From Mytilus californianus (taxonomy: Eukaryota > Mollusca > Bivalvia > Mytilida > Mytilidae): a stretch of 64,000 nucleotides of DNA. Below are positions 52,101 to 55,859 of this stretch, one piece after another. The DNA is taken from contig NW_026262668.1 in assembly GCF_021869535.1 (NCBI RefSeq), forward strand, positions 67,105,558 to 67,169,557. Reading direction: 5' to 3'. Within the stretch, counting starts at the first letter, position 1. Each line of letters begins with the position of its first letter. Made by a program: the position numbers and the translations under genes. The notes below the pieces were generated by a model. It was not told where the DNA came from. It saw only the letters and a list, made by a program, of their open reading frames with translations, and searched no databases.

Positions 52101-52554
52101 ACTGCAACTATTTTTTATGATTATATGAGCTCTTCAAAGGTCTATTAGGTTTTTTTAATTTTCAGATATTTTGGTCTTGAGCAGACCCTGAAGAGACATA
52201 AATTATTGAAATGTGCATCTGGTGCAATAAAATTGGTACATTTACCATTAATGTAACAAGTTTTCTCTATTTTGGCAGTGATCTTTTAAAATTGCTTTAG
52301 AATGAAGCATTTTTCTTATATCCTGTTCCTATAAATTTGTTTGTCAAAGATAGAAGTTTTCATTATTAACATTTAGTTGTCACAAAAAACTTTTTGTTTC
52401 GTGAACCTTTAATAATTTATTAAATTTTTATTTTCAGGCTGGTGAAAGTGTAGATGCTGTGACTTGGTTAACAGCTAGAGCTAATATGACATTACATGCT
52501 GCCCATGCTTACTATGTCAAGCTGGTGGCAGACAAGTTAAATGCTGCTTTTTAA
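1061..52554 (+). CDS. TRPM2: TRPM2-like cation channel with C-terminal NUDT9-like domain (24 exons, 5' end missing)
   Basis: Joining 24 exons gives 1044 residues plus TAA with no frame break; every junction is GT/AG. In order (residues counted from exon A): end of TRPM homology region 4 (about 1-245), S1 (286-312), S2 (320-346), S3/S4 (368-420), S5 (435-458), pore helix and filter YGE (480-482), an extracellular loop with two cysteines, S6 ending [12 protein letters not shown] helix with TDQHWNFQR, a coiled coil (650-715) and a NUDT9-like domain (about 740-1044). TRPM2 channels are Ca2+-permeable plasma-membrane channels opened by ADP-ribose and Ca2+. Human TRPM2 has 1503 residues, so roughly 500 residues, including the N-terminal ADP-ribose site, lie upstream of the window. 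The Ca2+-site residues E343/Q346 and N368/D371 are kept. TRPM6/7 are excluded because there is no kinase domain, and TRPM8/4/5 by the Nudix domain. Family assignment is secure; the orthology name rests on recognition, not a search. Confidence 0.93.
1682..1820 (+). CDS. TRPM2: TRPM2 exon B, TRPM homology region
   Basis: 139 nt, preceded by TTTCAG and followed by GTAAAC; phase 0 in, 1 nt carried over. Encodes [19 protein letters not shown] and onward, matching the human stretch HVAQVLRELLGDF. Confidence 0.85.
1892..2864 (+). mobile_element. TA-flanked non-autonomous DNA transposon, long copy
   Basis: The ends CTGTAAATCCAGAAATTATT and the inverse AATAATTTCTGAATTTACAG differ at one base, and both are flanked by TA, as in Tc1/mariner-type insertion. 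The 973-bp body has no coding potential that I recognise. Confidence 0.75.
3000..3245 (+). repeat. Single unit of the ~170-bp tandem-core family
   Basis: GATTTTGAAACTTTGCATAG, TTACATGTTAAAGTTTCTG and GAGATTATTTGGCCC match the units of the array at 55.9-57.0 kb. Also contains the 71-codon open frame, which is a by-product. Confidence 0.6.
3328..3422 (+). CDS. TRPM2: TRPM2 exon C
   Basis: 95 nt between ATTCTAG and GTTTGT. Encodes [21 protein letters not shown], shortened here to the core [15 protein letters not shown], equivalent to human LLIWAIVQNRRELAGIIW. Two incoming nt complete a glycine codon with exon B. Confidence 0.92.
3590..3845 (+). repeat. Interspersed repeat ending in GTTGTCTCATTGGCAAT
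   Basis: AGTTGTCTATACAATATGTC, then GATAGTTGTCTCATTGGCAA and CCTTATTTTTAT. Reverse-oriented relatives occur at 5440-5600 and 7031-7110 (CCAATGAGACA), and a fragment lies near 14996. I know this as a common mussel repeat. Confidence 0.6.
4463..4563 (+). CDS. TRPM2: TRPM2 exon D
   Basis: 101 nt between TTTATAG and GTAAGA. Encodes [19 protein letters not shown] and an acidic/basic helix, matching human DCIAAALACSKILKELSK. Ends with two nt of an Ile codon. Confidence 0.92.
4989..5010. repeat. (TA)n microsatellite
   Basis: An uninterrupted TA run in the intron before exon E. Confidence 0.9.
5083..5308 (+). CDS. TRPM2: TRPM2 exon E, last helices of homology region 4
   Basis: 226 nt between TTTTTCAG and GTAGGT. 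Encodes [20 protein letters not shown], then [14 protein letters not shown] and [14 protein letters not shown]. These match human AIGVFTECYRKDEERAQ, WGKTTCLQLALE and VWWGQLSVDNG. Confidence 0.95.
5440..5770 (-). repeat. Interspersed repeat, GCCAATGAGACAACTATTCA family
   Basis: Inverse of the 3.6-3.8 kb family; includes GGCCTTCAACAATAG and a 3' part with GGTTGAGTTAAACACG. No coding capacity. Confidence 0.55.
6007..6123 (+). CDS. TRPM2: TRPM2 exon F, pre-S1 segment
   Basis: 117 nt, phase 0 in and out, between ATTTCAG and GTCAGT. Encodes a hydrophobic run [15 protein letters not shown] followed by an acidic linker; human TRPM2 has LCMLAFPLLLTGLI here. Confidence 0.93.
6226..6290 (+). repeat. 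Solo head of a hairpin-headed repeat
   Basis: AGGGCCCCGCCGAATGGGGG then ACGCCCT forms a stem, followed by ATAGTGATC and a CTGT run. It resembles the head of the 147-bp family without its core. Confidence 0.45.
7031..7110 (-). repeat. Fragment of the CCAATGAGACA repeat
   Basis: GATAGCCAATGAGACACCTA and CCAGAGTTTAAATGACATGG match the start of the 5.4-kb copy. Confidence 0.5.
7235..7345 (+). repeat. Reverse-transcriptase element 3' tail, solo copy
   Basis: TACGTTTGATGTGTTTGAGC through TTATTTTACTTTTT matches the tail at 62020-62120 behind the RT relic. Confidence 0.7.
7961..7975 (+). CDS. TRPM2: TRPM2 microexon G (TLPRQ), probably optional
   Basis: 15 nt flanked by a good acceptor (TTTGCTTTCAG) and donor (GTAAGA). 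Both neighbouring exons join in phase 0, so it can be included or skipped without changing frame. It falls in the variable linker before S1. Supported only by splice sites and frame. Confidence 0.5.
8400..8910 (+). repeat. 5'-truncated AGCTCACC-family copy
   Basis: Ends GTGAGCGACACAGGCTCTTT then AGAGCCTCAAG, the family's 3' end, and contains GGAGTTATTACCC. A short unit, TTTATTGGAATTATTGCCC, is repeated three times at 8413-8495. The head with the 5' hairpin is missing. Confidence 0.75.
9590..9654 (+). CDS. TRPM2: TRPM2 exon H, variable linker before S1
   Basis: 65 nt between ATTAAACAG and GTAAGT. Encodes [20 protein letters not shown] plus two nt of a Gln codon. The linker is not conserved in sequence; frame and splice signals support it. 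Confidence 0.75.
9799..10452 (+). repeat. 147-bp-family element, 5' part
   Basis: Head ACATAGGGATAGTGATCC, a GC-rich GCGGCGGCG run, then diverged units and core units with TGACCTTGACCTCATTTTCA. Aligns with 22677-23150. The array is broken at 10453 by an AGCTCACC element and resumes at about 12837. Confidence 0.85.
10453..12836 (+). mobile_element. AGCTCACC-family element nested in 147-bp array
   Basis: Starts AGCTCACCTGGCCCAAAGGG (hairpin) and a CGTCGT run; ends GGCTCTTTAGAGCCTCTAG (hairpin). Inside, the block with GATGACCCCGCCC and AAGATGGCCGACATGGC occurs three times (about 10640, 11725, 12220). It sits in a T tract of the host repeat. No protein-coding capacity seen. Confidence 0.85.
11082..11665 (+). 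mobile_element. AAAGGAG MITE, copy 1 (nested)
   Basis: Ends AAAGGAGTAGGTCCGGTAAG and, inverted, AAAGGAGTATGTCCAGTAAG. A second inverted pair lies inside (11314-11340 with 11396-11422, sharing GTGGCCGCAT). Removing the insert from GGAG to CTCC restores GACAAATTTAACC, exactly as in the paralogous block at 12160. Confidence 0.8.
12837..13151 (+). repeat. 147-bp-family element, 3' part and tail
   Basis: Resumes TTTTCAAATACTATATG, then TTGACCTCATTTTC and the tail GAAGGCGAGACATTTCAGCG, which closes the element opened at 9799. Confidence 0.85.
13949..14042 (+). CDS. TRPM2: TRPM2 exon I, start of S1
   Basis: 94 nt between CATTGTAG and GTCAGT. Encodes [16 protein letters not shown], matching human RAFFTAPVVVFHLNI at the entry to S1. 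Confidence 0.94.
14221..14423 (+). mobile_element. TA-flanked MITE, short copy
   Basis: 203 bp with perfect inverted ends CTGTAAATTCAGAAATTATT, flanked by TA. Same family as 1892-2864. Confidence 0.85.
14705..15863 (+). mobile_element. hAT-type non-autonomous element, copy 1
   Basis: Ends CAGGGCTTCCAAAA and, inverted, CAAAGGCTTCCAAAA. A perfect 8-bp duplication AGTTAGAC lies at 14697-14704 and 15864-15871. The body shares long stretches with 34980-35992 and carries an extra ~40 bp with AGTTGTCTCATTGGCA. No transposase frame. Confidence 0.88.
15973..16101 (+). CDS. TRPM2: TRPM2 exon J, S1 end and S2
   Basis: 129 nt, phase 0, between TTTTCAG and GTAATT. Encodes [18 protein letters not shown] (S1) and the S2 segment ending FAEEVRQ. 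E343 and Q346 correspond to human TRPM2 E843/Q846, two ligands of the intracellular Ca2+ site. Confidence 0.95.
16102..17011. other. Intron, no recognised feature
   Basis: AT-rich intronic DNA after exon J. I see no exon, RNA gene or clear repeat. Confidence 0.5.
17012..17165. mobile_element. Palindromic foldback MITE, copy 1
   Basis: GAATGTTTCTTTTTGTA at one end pairs with TACAAAAAGAAGCATTC at the other, around a GAAGCACTTC centre. Related to 42229-42381 in both sequence and flank. Confidence 0.75.
17166..18778. other. Intron, no recognised feature
   Basis: AT-rich DNA. The 91-codon frame at 17454-17729 has no recognisable domain and I do not call it. Confidence 0.5.
18779..19034 (+). repeat. 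GCCCC...GGACACATTCTT element, single-core copy
   Basis: Starts TTATGCCCCATTTATAGGCA, then a CTGTGCGTCTGTTTGTC run; ends ATGGACACATTCTTG. Same terminal scheme as the copies near 34.7, 43.1 and 49.6 kb. Confidence 0.7.
19035..20752. other. Intron, no recognised feature
   Basis: AT-rich DNA with poly-A/T runs. No exon or repeat that I can define. Confidence 0.5.
20753..21693. repeat. Large inverted repeat (foldback), ~350-bp arms
   Basis: The left arm (20753-about 21100) and the reverse complement of the right arm (about 21345-21693) match over nearly their whole length. Landmarks are TTACTGTGACTTGA, CAAACTGTTCAACTGGTCAG and CAATCCTATAAGACTTTAAT. A smaller hairpin GGGAGATAA/TTATCTCCC sits in the loop (21210-21246). 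It lies inside a TRPM2 intron. Confidence 0.92.
22282..22536 (+). CDS. TRPM2: TRPM2 exon K, S3-S4
   Basis: 255 nt, phase 0, between TTTACAG and GTAAGT. Contains SWNLVDV (N368 and D371 equal the human Ca2+ ligands N869/D872), S3 [11 protein letters not shown], and S4 with [18 protein letters not shown], close to human LRLMHIFTISKTLGPK. The preceding 6.2-kb intron is the longest up to this point in the gene. Confidence 0.95.
22654..24311 (+). repeat. Complete 147-bp tandem-core element
   Basis: Opens with the hairpin CTGCGAC-TTTT-GTCGCAG (22654-22671), then ATAGTGATCC and a GGCGGCGGCG run, two diverged units, six near-identical units at an exact 147-bp spacing (GTGTCATCTG at 23121, 23268, 23415, 23562, 23709, 23856), further diverged units, and the tail GAAGGCGAGACATTTCAGTG. 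Non-coding; interrupts the intron between exons K and L. Confidence 0.93.
24581..24743 (+). mobile_element. CTGTGGATT MITE, copy 1
   Basis: Inverted ends CTGTGGATTCA and TGAATCAACAG, flanked by TA. Related to 50812-51001. Confidence 0.65.
24866..25040 (+). CDS. TRPM2: TRPM2 exon L, S5, pore helix and selectivity filter
   Basis: 175 nt between ATTTCAG and GTAAGT. S5 is [20 protein letters not shown]. The pore helix ends [14 protein letters not shown]. The filter triplet is YGE (480-482), where human TRPM2 has FGQ; further acids follow at 486, 487 and 489. Confidence 0.95.
26091..26247 (+). CDS. TRPM2: TRPM2 exon M, outer pore loop and S6
   Basis: 157 nt between ATTTATAG and GTTAAT. Cysteines in EEPDC and PRCPTE sit like the human C996/C1008 pore-loop pair. 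S6 reads [19 protein letters not shown], nearly identical to human TRPM2. Confidence 0.96.
26414..26860 (+). repeat. TATACCCC-headed element with two ~168-bp core units
   Basis: Head hairpin TATACCCC...GGGGTATA, a GTCCGTCC run, and two core units sharing GATTCATCACTCAACAACTT (26612 and 26780). It ends near the hairpin GAGC-AGTA-GCTC. The overlapping open frames here merely read the repeat. Confidence 0.8.
27111..27245. repeat. Interspersed repeat fragment
   Basis: GGAGGTCCATAAAAGCTGAC to CCTGACTTCATACAGGCATT; a layout I know from other mussel repeats. Low confidence in the boundaries. Confidence 0.4.
27355..27420 (+). repeat. Reverse-transcriptase element 3' tail, solo copy
   Basis: TTGGAGTTCGGTATTTTTGT and TATTTTACTTTTT match the tail at 62090-62120. 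Confidence 0.6.
27481..27674 (+). CDS. TRPM2: TRPM2 exon N, TRP helix
   Basis: 194 nt between AATTTCAG and GTAAGT. Encodes [19 protein letters not shown], then [18 protein letters not shown], matching human FQQVQEHTDQIWKFQR and AAPPPFILLSHLQLFIKR. Ends in a Cys/Lys-rich stretch that is variable in the family. Confidence 0.95.
27818..29441 (+). mobile_element. 1.6-kb DNA transposon with perfect 16-bp inverted ends
   Basis: The ends CAGTGTTCTCCCCAGG and CCTGGGGAGAACACTG are exact inverse copies, hAT-like in their CAGTG start. Flanks share only ATTA rather than a clean 8-bp duplication. The motif GATCCCGCAGCGT is repeated inside near the left end. A short open stretch near 28990 reads FNDKWLTEF, faintly like the start of hAT-associated proteins; no intact transposase. 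Confidence 0.85.
30156..30282 (+). CDS. TRPM2: TRPM2 exon O, post-TRP helix
   Basis: 127 nt between TTTTACAG and GTATCA. Encodes [20 protein letters not shown] and a charged helix, the counterpart of human LEKNEEAALLSWEIYLKENYL. Confidence 0.9.
30538..30560. repeat. (TA)n microsatellite
   Basis: TA run in the intron between exons O and P. Confidence 0.9.
30785..30929 (+). CDS. TRPM2: TRPM2 exon P, coiled-coil start
   Basis: 145 nt between ATCCCAG and GTATAA. Contains [12 protein letters not shown] and [11 protein letters not shown]; the second matches human MEQRLASLEEQ at the assembly coiled coil. Confidence 0.92.
31577..32626 (+). mobile_element. AGCTCACC-family element, two-unit copy
   Basis: Head AGCTCACCTGGCCCGTAGGG, two internal blocks with GATGACCCCGCC (31758 and 32261), and the end GGCTCTTGAGAGCCTCTAG. 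Inserted in a T tract between exons P and Q. Confidence 0.88.
32756..32870 (+). CDS. TRPM2: TRPM2 exon Q, coiled-coil end
   Basis: 115 nt between TTTAACAG and GTAGGT. Starts [19 protein letters not shown], matching human VAQTARALHWIVRTLRAS. The acidic/basic tail leads to the Nudix domain. Confidence 0.92.
33166..33977. repeat. Large inverted repeat (foldback), ~345-bp arms
   Basis: Arm 33166-33512 pairs with 33624-33977. Shared landmarks are CAAGTTCTTTTGTCCCATT, CAATAGCTATTGTTATCTGT and GACAAAATTACATGTTTTAT. The loop is only about 110 nt. Lies in the TRPM2 intron between exons Q and R. Confidence 0.93.
34749..34866 (+). repeat. GCCCC...ACACATTCTT element, minimal copy
   Basis: TTATGCCCCTGCCATAGGCG, GGGGGCATTAAGTGTTACAC, and the end GTGTCCTCAGACACATTCTT, with almost no core between the termini. 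Confidence 0.75.
34980..35992 (+). mobile_element. hAT-type non-autonomous element, copy 2
   Basis: Same ends as 14705-15863. A perfect 8-bp duplication ATCCATGC lies at 34972-34979 and 35993-36000. Shared body includes GAAGTGTGCAACATCAGCGT. No transposase frame. Confidence 0.9.
36309..36466 (+). CDS. TRPM2: TRPM2 exon R, linker into NUDT9-like domain
   Basis: 158 nt between TTCTTCAG and GTAAGT. A Gln/Lys-rich helix ends in [14 protein letters not shown], matching human VTRFPVPNEKVPWE, which opens the NUDT9-like domain. Confidence 0.93.
36467..38024. other. Intron, no recognised feature
   Basis: A short AGCTCACC-like fragment may lie near 36840-36905 (AAACTACATGGCCAAAATTG, TTTAAAAAATGGGTCC). 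Otherwise nothing that I can name. Confidence 0.4.
38025..38116 (+). CDS. TRPM2: TRPM2 exon S, NUDT9-like N-lobe
   Basis: 92 nt between TTTTGTAG and GTAAGT. Encodes [20 protein letters not shown], comparable to human FLIYDPPFYTAERK. Confidence 0.92.
38494..38691 (+). CDS. TRPM2: TRPM2 exon T, NUDT9-like GRTGxxGRG segment
   Basis: 198 nt between ATTGTAG and GTAATT. Contains [20 protein letters not shown] and PIVTR, the most conserved signature of the NUDT9/TRPM2 domain. Confidence 0.96.
39191..39641 (+). mobile_element. 451-bp repeat with inverted ends, copy 1
   Basis: Ends GGTCCGAGTACACAGTTAT and its inverse ATAACTGTGTACTCGGACC. Same length as, and by eye identical to, 40939-41389. Confidence 0.92.
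39642..40938. other. 1.3-kb segment between the two 451-bp repeats
   Basis: AT-rich, with no protein domain in either strand; the 83-codon minus frame at 40211-40462 is unremarkable. It has no primer-binding site after copy 1 and no polypurine tract before copy 2. Confidence 0.6.
40939..41389 (+). mobile_element. 451-bp repeat with inverted ends, copy 2
   Basis: Direct-orientation copy of 39191-39641. The outer flanks of the pair share ATTA (39187-39190 and 41390-41393 by alignment of the flanks), whereas the inner flanks do not match. Confidence 0.92.
41399..41448. repeat. Hairpin TATATACGGGGTCA/TGACCCCATATATA
   Basis: A 14-bp stem with one mismatch and a ~22-nt loop, 10 bases after the second 451-bp repeat. 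Function unknown. Confidence 0.7.
42229..42381. mobile_element. Palindromic foldback MITE, copy 2
   Basis: GAATTGAATGCTTCTTTTTG pairs with its inverse at 42362-42381, arms extending to the centre TGAAGCGC-GGAA-GCGCTTCA. Related to 17012-17165. Confidence 0.85.
43100..43398 (+). repeat. GCCCC...ACACATTTTT element
   Basis: TTATGCCCCTGCCTCAGGCA, GGGGCATTAAGTGTTACCCT, and a CTTTCCGTC run; ends GTGTCCTCAGACACATTTTT. Abuts the AGCTCACC element that starts at 43404. Confidence 0.8.
43404..45081 (+). mobile_element. AGCTCACC-family element carrying a nested MITE
   Basis: Head AACTGACCTGGCCCAAAGGG, several diverged internal units each with GGAGTTATTGCCC-like text, and the end GGCTCTTTAGAGCCTCTAG. 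The AAAGGAG MITE is inserted at 43811-44387. Confidence 0.85.
43811..44387 (+). mobile_element. AAAGGAG MITE, copy 2 (nested)
   Basis: Ends AAAGGAGAAGGTCCGGTAAG and, inverted, AAAGGAGTAGGCCCAGTAAG. Inner inverted pair at 44045-44069 with 44123-44152 (GTGGCCGCATTCG / ATGCGTCCAC). Target text GACAAA/TTTTACC recalls copy 1. Confidence 0.82.
45651..45756 (+). CDS. TRPM2: TRPM2 exon U, NUDT9-like strands before the Nudix box
   Basis: 106 nt between TTTTAAAG and GTAAGT. Encodes [10 protein letters not shown] and ends SLPG, with the intron splitting PG from the next G. The preceding 7-kb intron carries the 451-bp repeats and an AGCTCACC element. Confidence 0.95.
45871..46815 (+). repeat. TATACGCCC-headed element with four ~160-bp units
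   Basis: Head TATACGCCCGTTTACAGGAC and a CTGTCCGTCCGTC run. Units are marked by TGACGTGAGCTCCC-like text at 45991, 46152, 46311 and 46472, and each carries GGGTTTTATTCATTAAAAAA-type text. The last part ends CCAGCTGCGCTCAGCG (stem GCTG/CAGC). Confidence 0.75.
46816..47960. other. Intron, no recognised feature
   Basis: AT-rich DNA between exons U and V; no exon, RNA gene or defined repeat. Confidence 0.45.
47965..48155 (+). repeat. TCTCGCTGCGTTGGAGACCC repeat
   Basis: Matches 891-1003 and, inverted, 62950-63062: TTCTCGCTG, GACCCATTG, GGCCTT(C)GGCTGTT, TCTCTTTGACA and CCATTCTC. I know this as one of the commonest mussel repeats. The minus-strand open frame here is a by-product. Confidence 0.85.
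48409..48552 (+). CDS. TRPM2: TRPM2 exon V, Nudix box
   Basis: 144 nt, phase 0. Starts [20 protein letters not shown]. Against G-x5-E-x7-REUxEE, the first Glu is Q927 and the Arg is A935, while E936, E939 and E940 remain. Human TRPM2 reads RILRQE here and is enzymatically inactive; NUDT9 reads REFGEE. Confidence 0.95.
49160..49273 (+). CDS. TRPM2: TRPM2 exon W, NUDT9-like [12 protein letters not shown] segment
   Basis: 114 nt, phase 0, between ATTTTAG and [24 protein letters not shown] is nearly identical to NUDT9 and human TRPM2, and YNYHDDTG matches NUDT9 NYHDETG better than the human channel. Confidence 0.97.
49623..50382 (+). repeat. GCCCC...GGACACATTCT element with four ~161-166-bp units
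   Basis: Head TTATGCCCCCGCCGCTAGGC and GGGGGCATTAAGTGTTACCC. Core units start with GCCTCAACCAAATGTTA at 49733, 49899 and 50060, and a variant at 50221. The end is the hairpin GTGTCC-TGT-GGACAC. Open frames over the units are by-products. Confidence 0.88.
50812..51001 (+). mobile_element. CTGTGGATT MITE, copy 2
   Basis: Inverted ends CTGTGGATTTAGCATTATTC and GTGATTTCACAG, with inner inverted GGTACCAA/TTCGT text; flanked by TA. Confidence 0.7.
51002..52160. other. Intron, no recognised feature
   Basis: Probably includes the unrecognised body of the repeat whose tail follows at 52165. No exon seen. Confidence 0.4.
52165..52245 (+). repeat. GTGCATCTGGTGCA repeat tail
   Basis: TTTTGGTCTTGAGCAGACCC, GAAGAGACATAAATTATTGA and ATGTGCATCTGGTGCA then AAATTGGTACA; I recognise this as a frequent mussel 3' repeat tail. 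Confidence 0.6.
52438..52554 (+). CDS. TRPM2: TRPM2 exon X, C terminus and stop
   Basis: 117 nt including TAA, after TTTTCAG. Starts [11 protein letters not shown] and ends [14 protein letters not shown], matching NUDT9 ...FIKLVAEKRDAHW in position and length. Confidence 0.95.
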   Translation, partial: AGESVDAVTWLTARANMTLHAAHAYYVKLVADKLNAAF

Positions 52555-52573
52555 ATTTCTAAAATTGTTTAAG

Positions 52574-52579
52574 AATAAA
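52574..52579 (+). terminator. Likely TRPM2 polyadenylation signal
   Basis: AATAAA lies 20 nt after the stop codon, the first canonical signal downstream. A very short 3' UTR would result; later signals could also be used. Confidence 0.5.
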
Positions 52580-52599
52580 GCTAAATGTGAATGGAAAGT

Positions 52600-54934
52600 A
52601 TATATGTCCTTATTGAAAGCATATTTTTCATGCTTTTGATAATAATGTTGTACCCAAATGTTCATTAGAAGAATGAAAGAGGAACTTGTTTTTTTATAAA
52701 CTTACATTGATATTTATTTTTTACTTTTTGCAATTAACTGTGATTTAGTTAGTTCAGTTTATGCTCAGGAAATAATTATTTTTAAATGTAACATTGGTTA
52801 CATTGTTTTTCTTCATAAAAGGCGCCTTTTCTCAATTTTCCAATCTTTCCAAATGGCATTCTTATCATTTTTGAACTTCAGAAGGGATAGATTTCAACAT
52901 TACAAAGGAATAATTATTACGCATATCAAATGTAATTTTAAACATTATGGAGGTCTGCTACTCATATAGGCAAATTTTCAGGTGAGAAATGTTGAGACAT
53001 ACCTTATATTAAAAAGAGTTCCAAAAGGCATTTTTTTCTAAATGTTTTTATGATGATAAAAAAAAGATGAGTTTTATATTAGTGTATTGAAGAACAAACT
53101 ATTAAAGAACATTGTGTGTGCTGTTGCAGTAGCATTTTCGTCAAATATTAATTTATCAAAGACAGCAAATATATCAGTTAAAAACATGTTGTCTTGTAAC
53201 TGAATGTGTATTGGATTAATTTGGCAGCTTCCAACTTTTGAAAAAGAAAAAAATCCCAGAAAAAAAATTAAAAAAAATTTGATTTGTTATGTAAGAAACC
53301 AGGAGTTCACAATTTCATCCAAACAAGAAACATATGCATGTGCTTTCAAAAGACCATAAAATATAATAGAAAAGCATTAATGTATTGTAGAACATTATAC
53401 ATGTATATTTATTATGTATAATTTTATATTATTTATTAGAATATTCTTCAAAAAAGGGGCACATACATTGTATTTGGAAATGATTTCAAATTCTAAAATA
53501 ACTCGAATAATTCAAGCCCTTTCTAAAATAGAGTTTCATGATAATTGTACATAGGAAGTAATAAATGTTTAGCTTTCATATATATTAAATCAAAATTAAA
53601 GTGCTATCGTAATACCATTTTCTAGTCATTTAAAGACATTTTGTGTCTTTTTTTCCAAAGATGTGTAGAATCTCCATGGTATATTAAGATTATTACTGTT
53701 TTGATGATGTTAAAGCAAAAATGTTATTTTTATTTTTAAATTTACAAATATAAAGATAAACTGTTTAAATAAGGGTCAGAAATCATGAACTGAAAAGACA
53801 ACTTTTAATCTAATATTTTTTTAGCCTGTAATTAAACTTGAACATTGCTTCAAGCCAATTTTAAATATGTTTATGAAGCTTTCAAATACACCATTTGCTC
53901 AAAAAATATGAAGAAAAACAATGTTTGAATATATGATAACTTGTTTGATTTTTCAGTTATATCTATATGAAAAATTATACTATTGAGTTTAATCAATTGA
54001 TATCTTAGGTGTAAAAATCGCACTGTTTTATGCTGTTCAGTTTAACAATCAACATATATAGATATGGATGCTTCGTCTCATAGGAAAAATATATTTCTAC
54101 ATTGTCCATCATTTACTGACAGATGTCCTTTTAACCTGTGTGAAATAGTATTTAATCTAACATATCTTTCAATCAAATGTAGACAATAGAAAGTGATTCT
54201 ATTTTACGTCACCAGTGGCGTAAATATAGATTCTACCAGTGGATTTAGTGCAACATTATATTTGCCAATACAAGACAGTCAAATATTTATTGTCAAGAGT
54301 GGAGAAATATAGTATTACACAATCTATGGTGGTGGAATTGATTTCTCTTATGAAATTTAGACAATATGAAGGCAAACTTTATTTTTATTTTTCAATGATC
54401 AACAGAACAATCAAGCTTTTTCTGTGAGATGTTACAATAGGGAAATCAGTTGAAAGAAAGAAAAGTTTATGTCAATTGTGTTTAGACCAATGAAGAACTG
54501 TGAACAAGCAAAAAGCATGTTGATTATAAACAATCACATGTTTGGGGCAAGTATAAATCAGCTAAGAATTAGAGAGCATACAGTAGCATATTCTGGTCTT
54601 ATCCAGATGATAAATTTTCAGTGGATTTTCAAATATGTGAAAGATGCTGTTGATGTGTTTTTGTCTCAATTGCGAAGAAAGTCGTGGAAAGCGAGATGGG
54701 GATTGCTTTTCTGGAGAAATTTTTCATTAATATTTGACGACAATTGTTAAGTTTTCTGCTTAAGTTAGTTTGATAGGAACTACTTGTGATAGATCAATGA
54801 TAATTTGTATAAAGTTGCTTTACTATCAGTACATATCAGTTTGTCAACCATTTCAAGGCCCTGCCCACTAGTTGGTCCAGCGACTTTAAATTAATTAGCA
54901 ATGTTGCTGTCCATCAGATTGTCTTTTTCTGAAA
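52600..54934. other. 3' flank of TRPM2, no recognised feature
   Basis: AT-rich. Open frames at 54239-54427 and 54469-54750 (93 codons) show no domain I know and have no clear gene context. Confidence 0.4.
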
Positions 54935-54939
54935 TTTCT

Positions 54940-54990
54940 GTAGACAGGCAAGACATATCTCTATGTTAACAGTTTATTTTAACTGGAGGA
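54940..54990 (+). repeat. Solo tail GGCAAGACATATCTCTATG
   Basis: Matches the AGGCGAGACATATCCCTGTG tail at 57055 of the ~170-bp family. Confidence 0.5.
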
Positions 54991-55090
54991 AGTATATGAA
55001 TAATGTTTAAATTAATTATTAGAAAGAAAGAAAACTTCAAAATCTTGTAGAATTGCTAAGATCTGTTCACATAGGGACTTGTGTACTTGA

Positions 55091-55659
55091 GGAAAGTTAC
55101 ATTTGATAAGGCCCTAAAATGGCCCCTTTTTTTAGCTTAAATTTCAAATTAGGATTTATTGACTAATATCACAATGAATCATAGCTAATACAGTGACTAG
55201 ATAGGAAATAATTCTTTTGTTGAAAATTTATGTTCCTGCGTTTTATTCATGAGGTCATAAATGGTACTCATTTTGATTTTCAACGAAAAATCACTGAAAT
55301 TGAGTAAATTTTCATTGATTATTGGACAGGAAACATAGAGCACATATGTCGACAATAAAGATCTTTGACAATATTGTTTATAATGTCTTACTTGAATATT
55401 TAGTTTGTCGACGCCTGCGCTCTATGTTTCTTTGTCATAAATTTGGTTGAAATCAGGCTGATTTTGTAAAATTTCGCCAAAATCTCTTATTTTGACCTAT
55501 TTGGGATGTAAAAATCAACGCTTTAGAATAAAATTTTGACACAAATAGTTCTATTTAACTTTCTCACATGTCTTTAAGTCAACTTAAAACATTTTTTATC
55601 TTGTAACATTGAACTTTATAATTGGGGCCAAATATGGCCCTTACCGAACTTACTCCTTT
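55091..55659 (+). mobile_element. AAAGGAG MITE, diverged copy 3
   Basis: The right end inverted reads AAAGGAGTAAGTTCGGTAAG; the left end is degraded (GGAAAGTTACATTTGATAAG). The inner inverted pair GAAACATAGAGC (55330-55353) with GCTCTATGTTTC (55407-55430) repeats the layout of copies 1 and 2. Confidence 0.6.
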
Positions 55660-55859
55660 GTACATTTTGTAAGTTTTTATTATTATTTATGGAAAAAAAT
55701 TTATTCGCTTTATTACATATATTTTAATTATACATGATATATAAGATGAATATGATTTATGAATGACAGGAGTTTTTATATTTTAAAACTTTACATATAT
55801 TGTTTTACAATGTATTATTCAATTTATATTTATATTTTGACTTAGTCACAAAGGTGAGA

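Noticed and set aside
1061-52554. Assignment to TRPM6/7 or TRPM8
   Set aside because: No alpha-kinase domain; the C terminus is a full NUDT9-like domain, found only in the TRPM2 group, despite the TRPM6/7-like YGE filter.
54469-54750. 93-codon + strand frame after TRPM2
   Set aside because: No known domain, no clear splice or promoter context, base composition like its surroundings.
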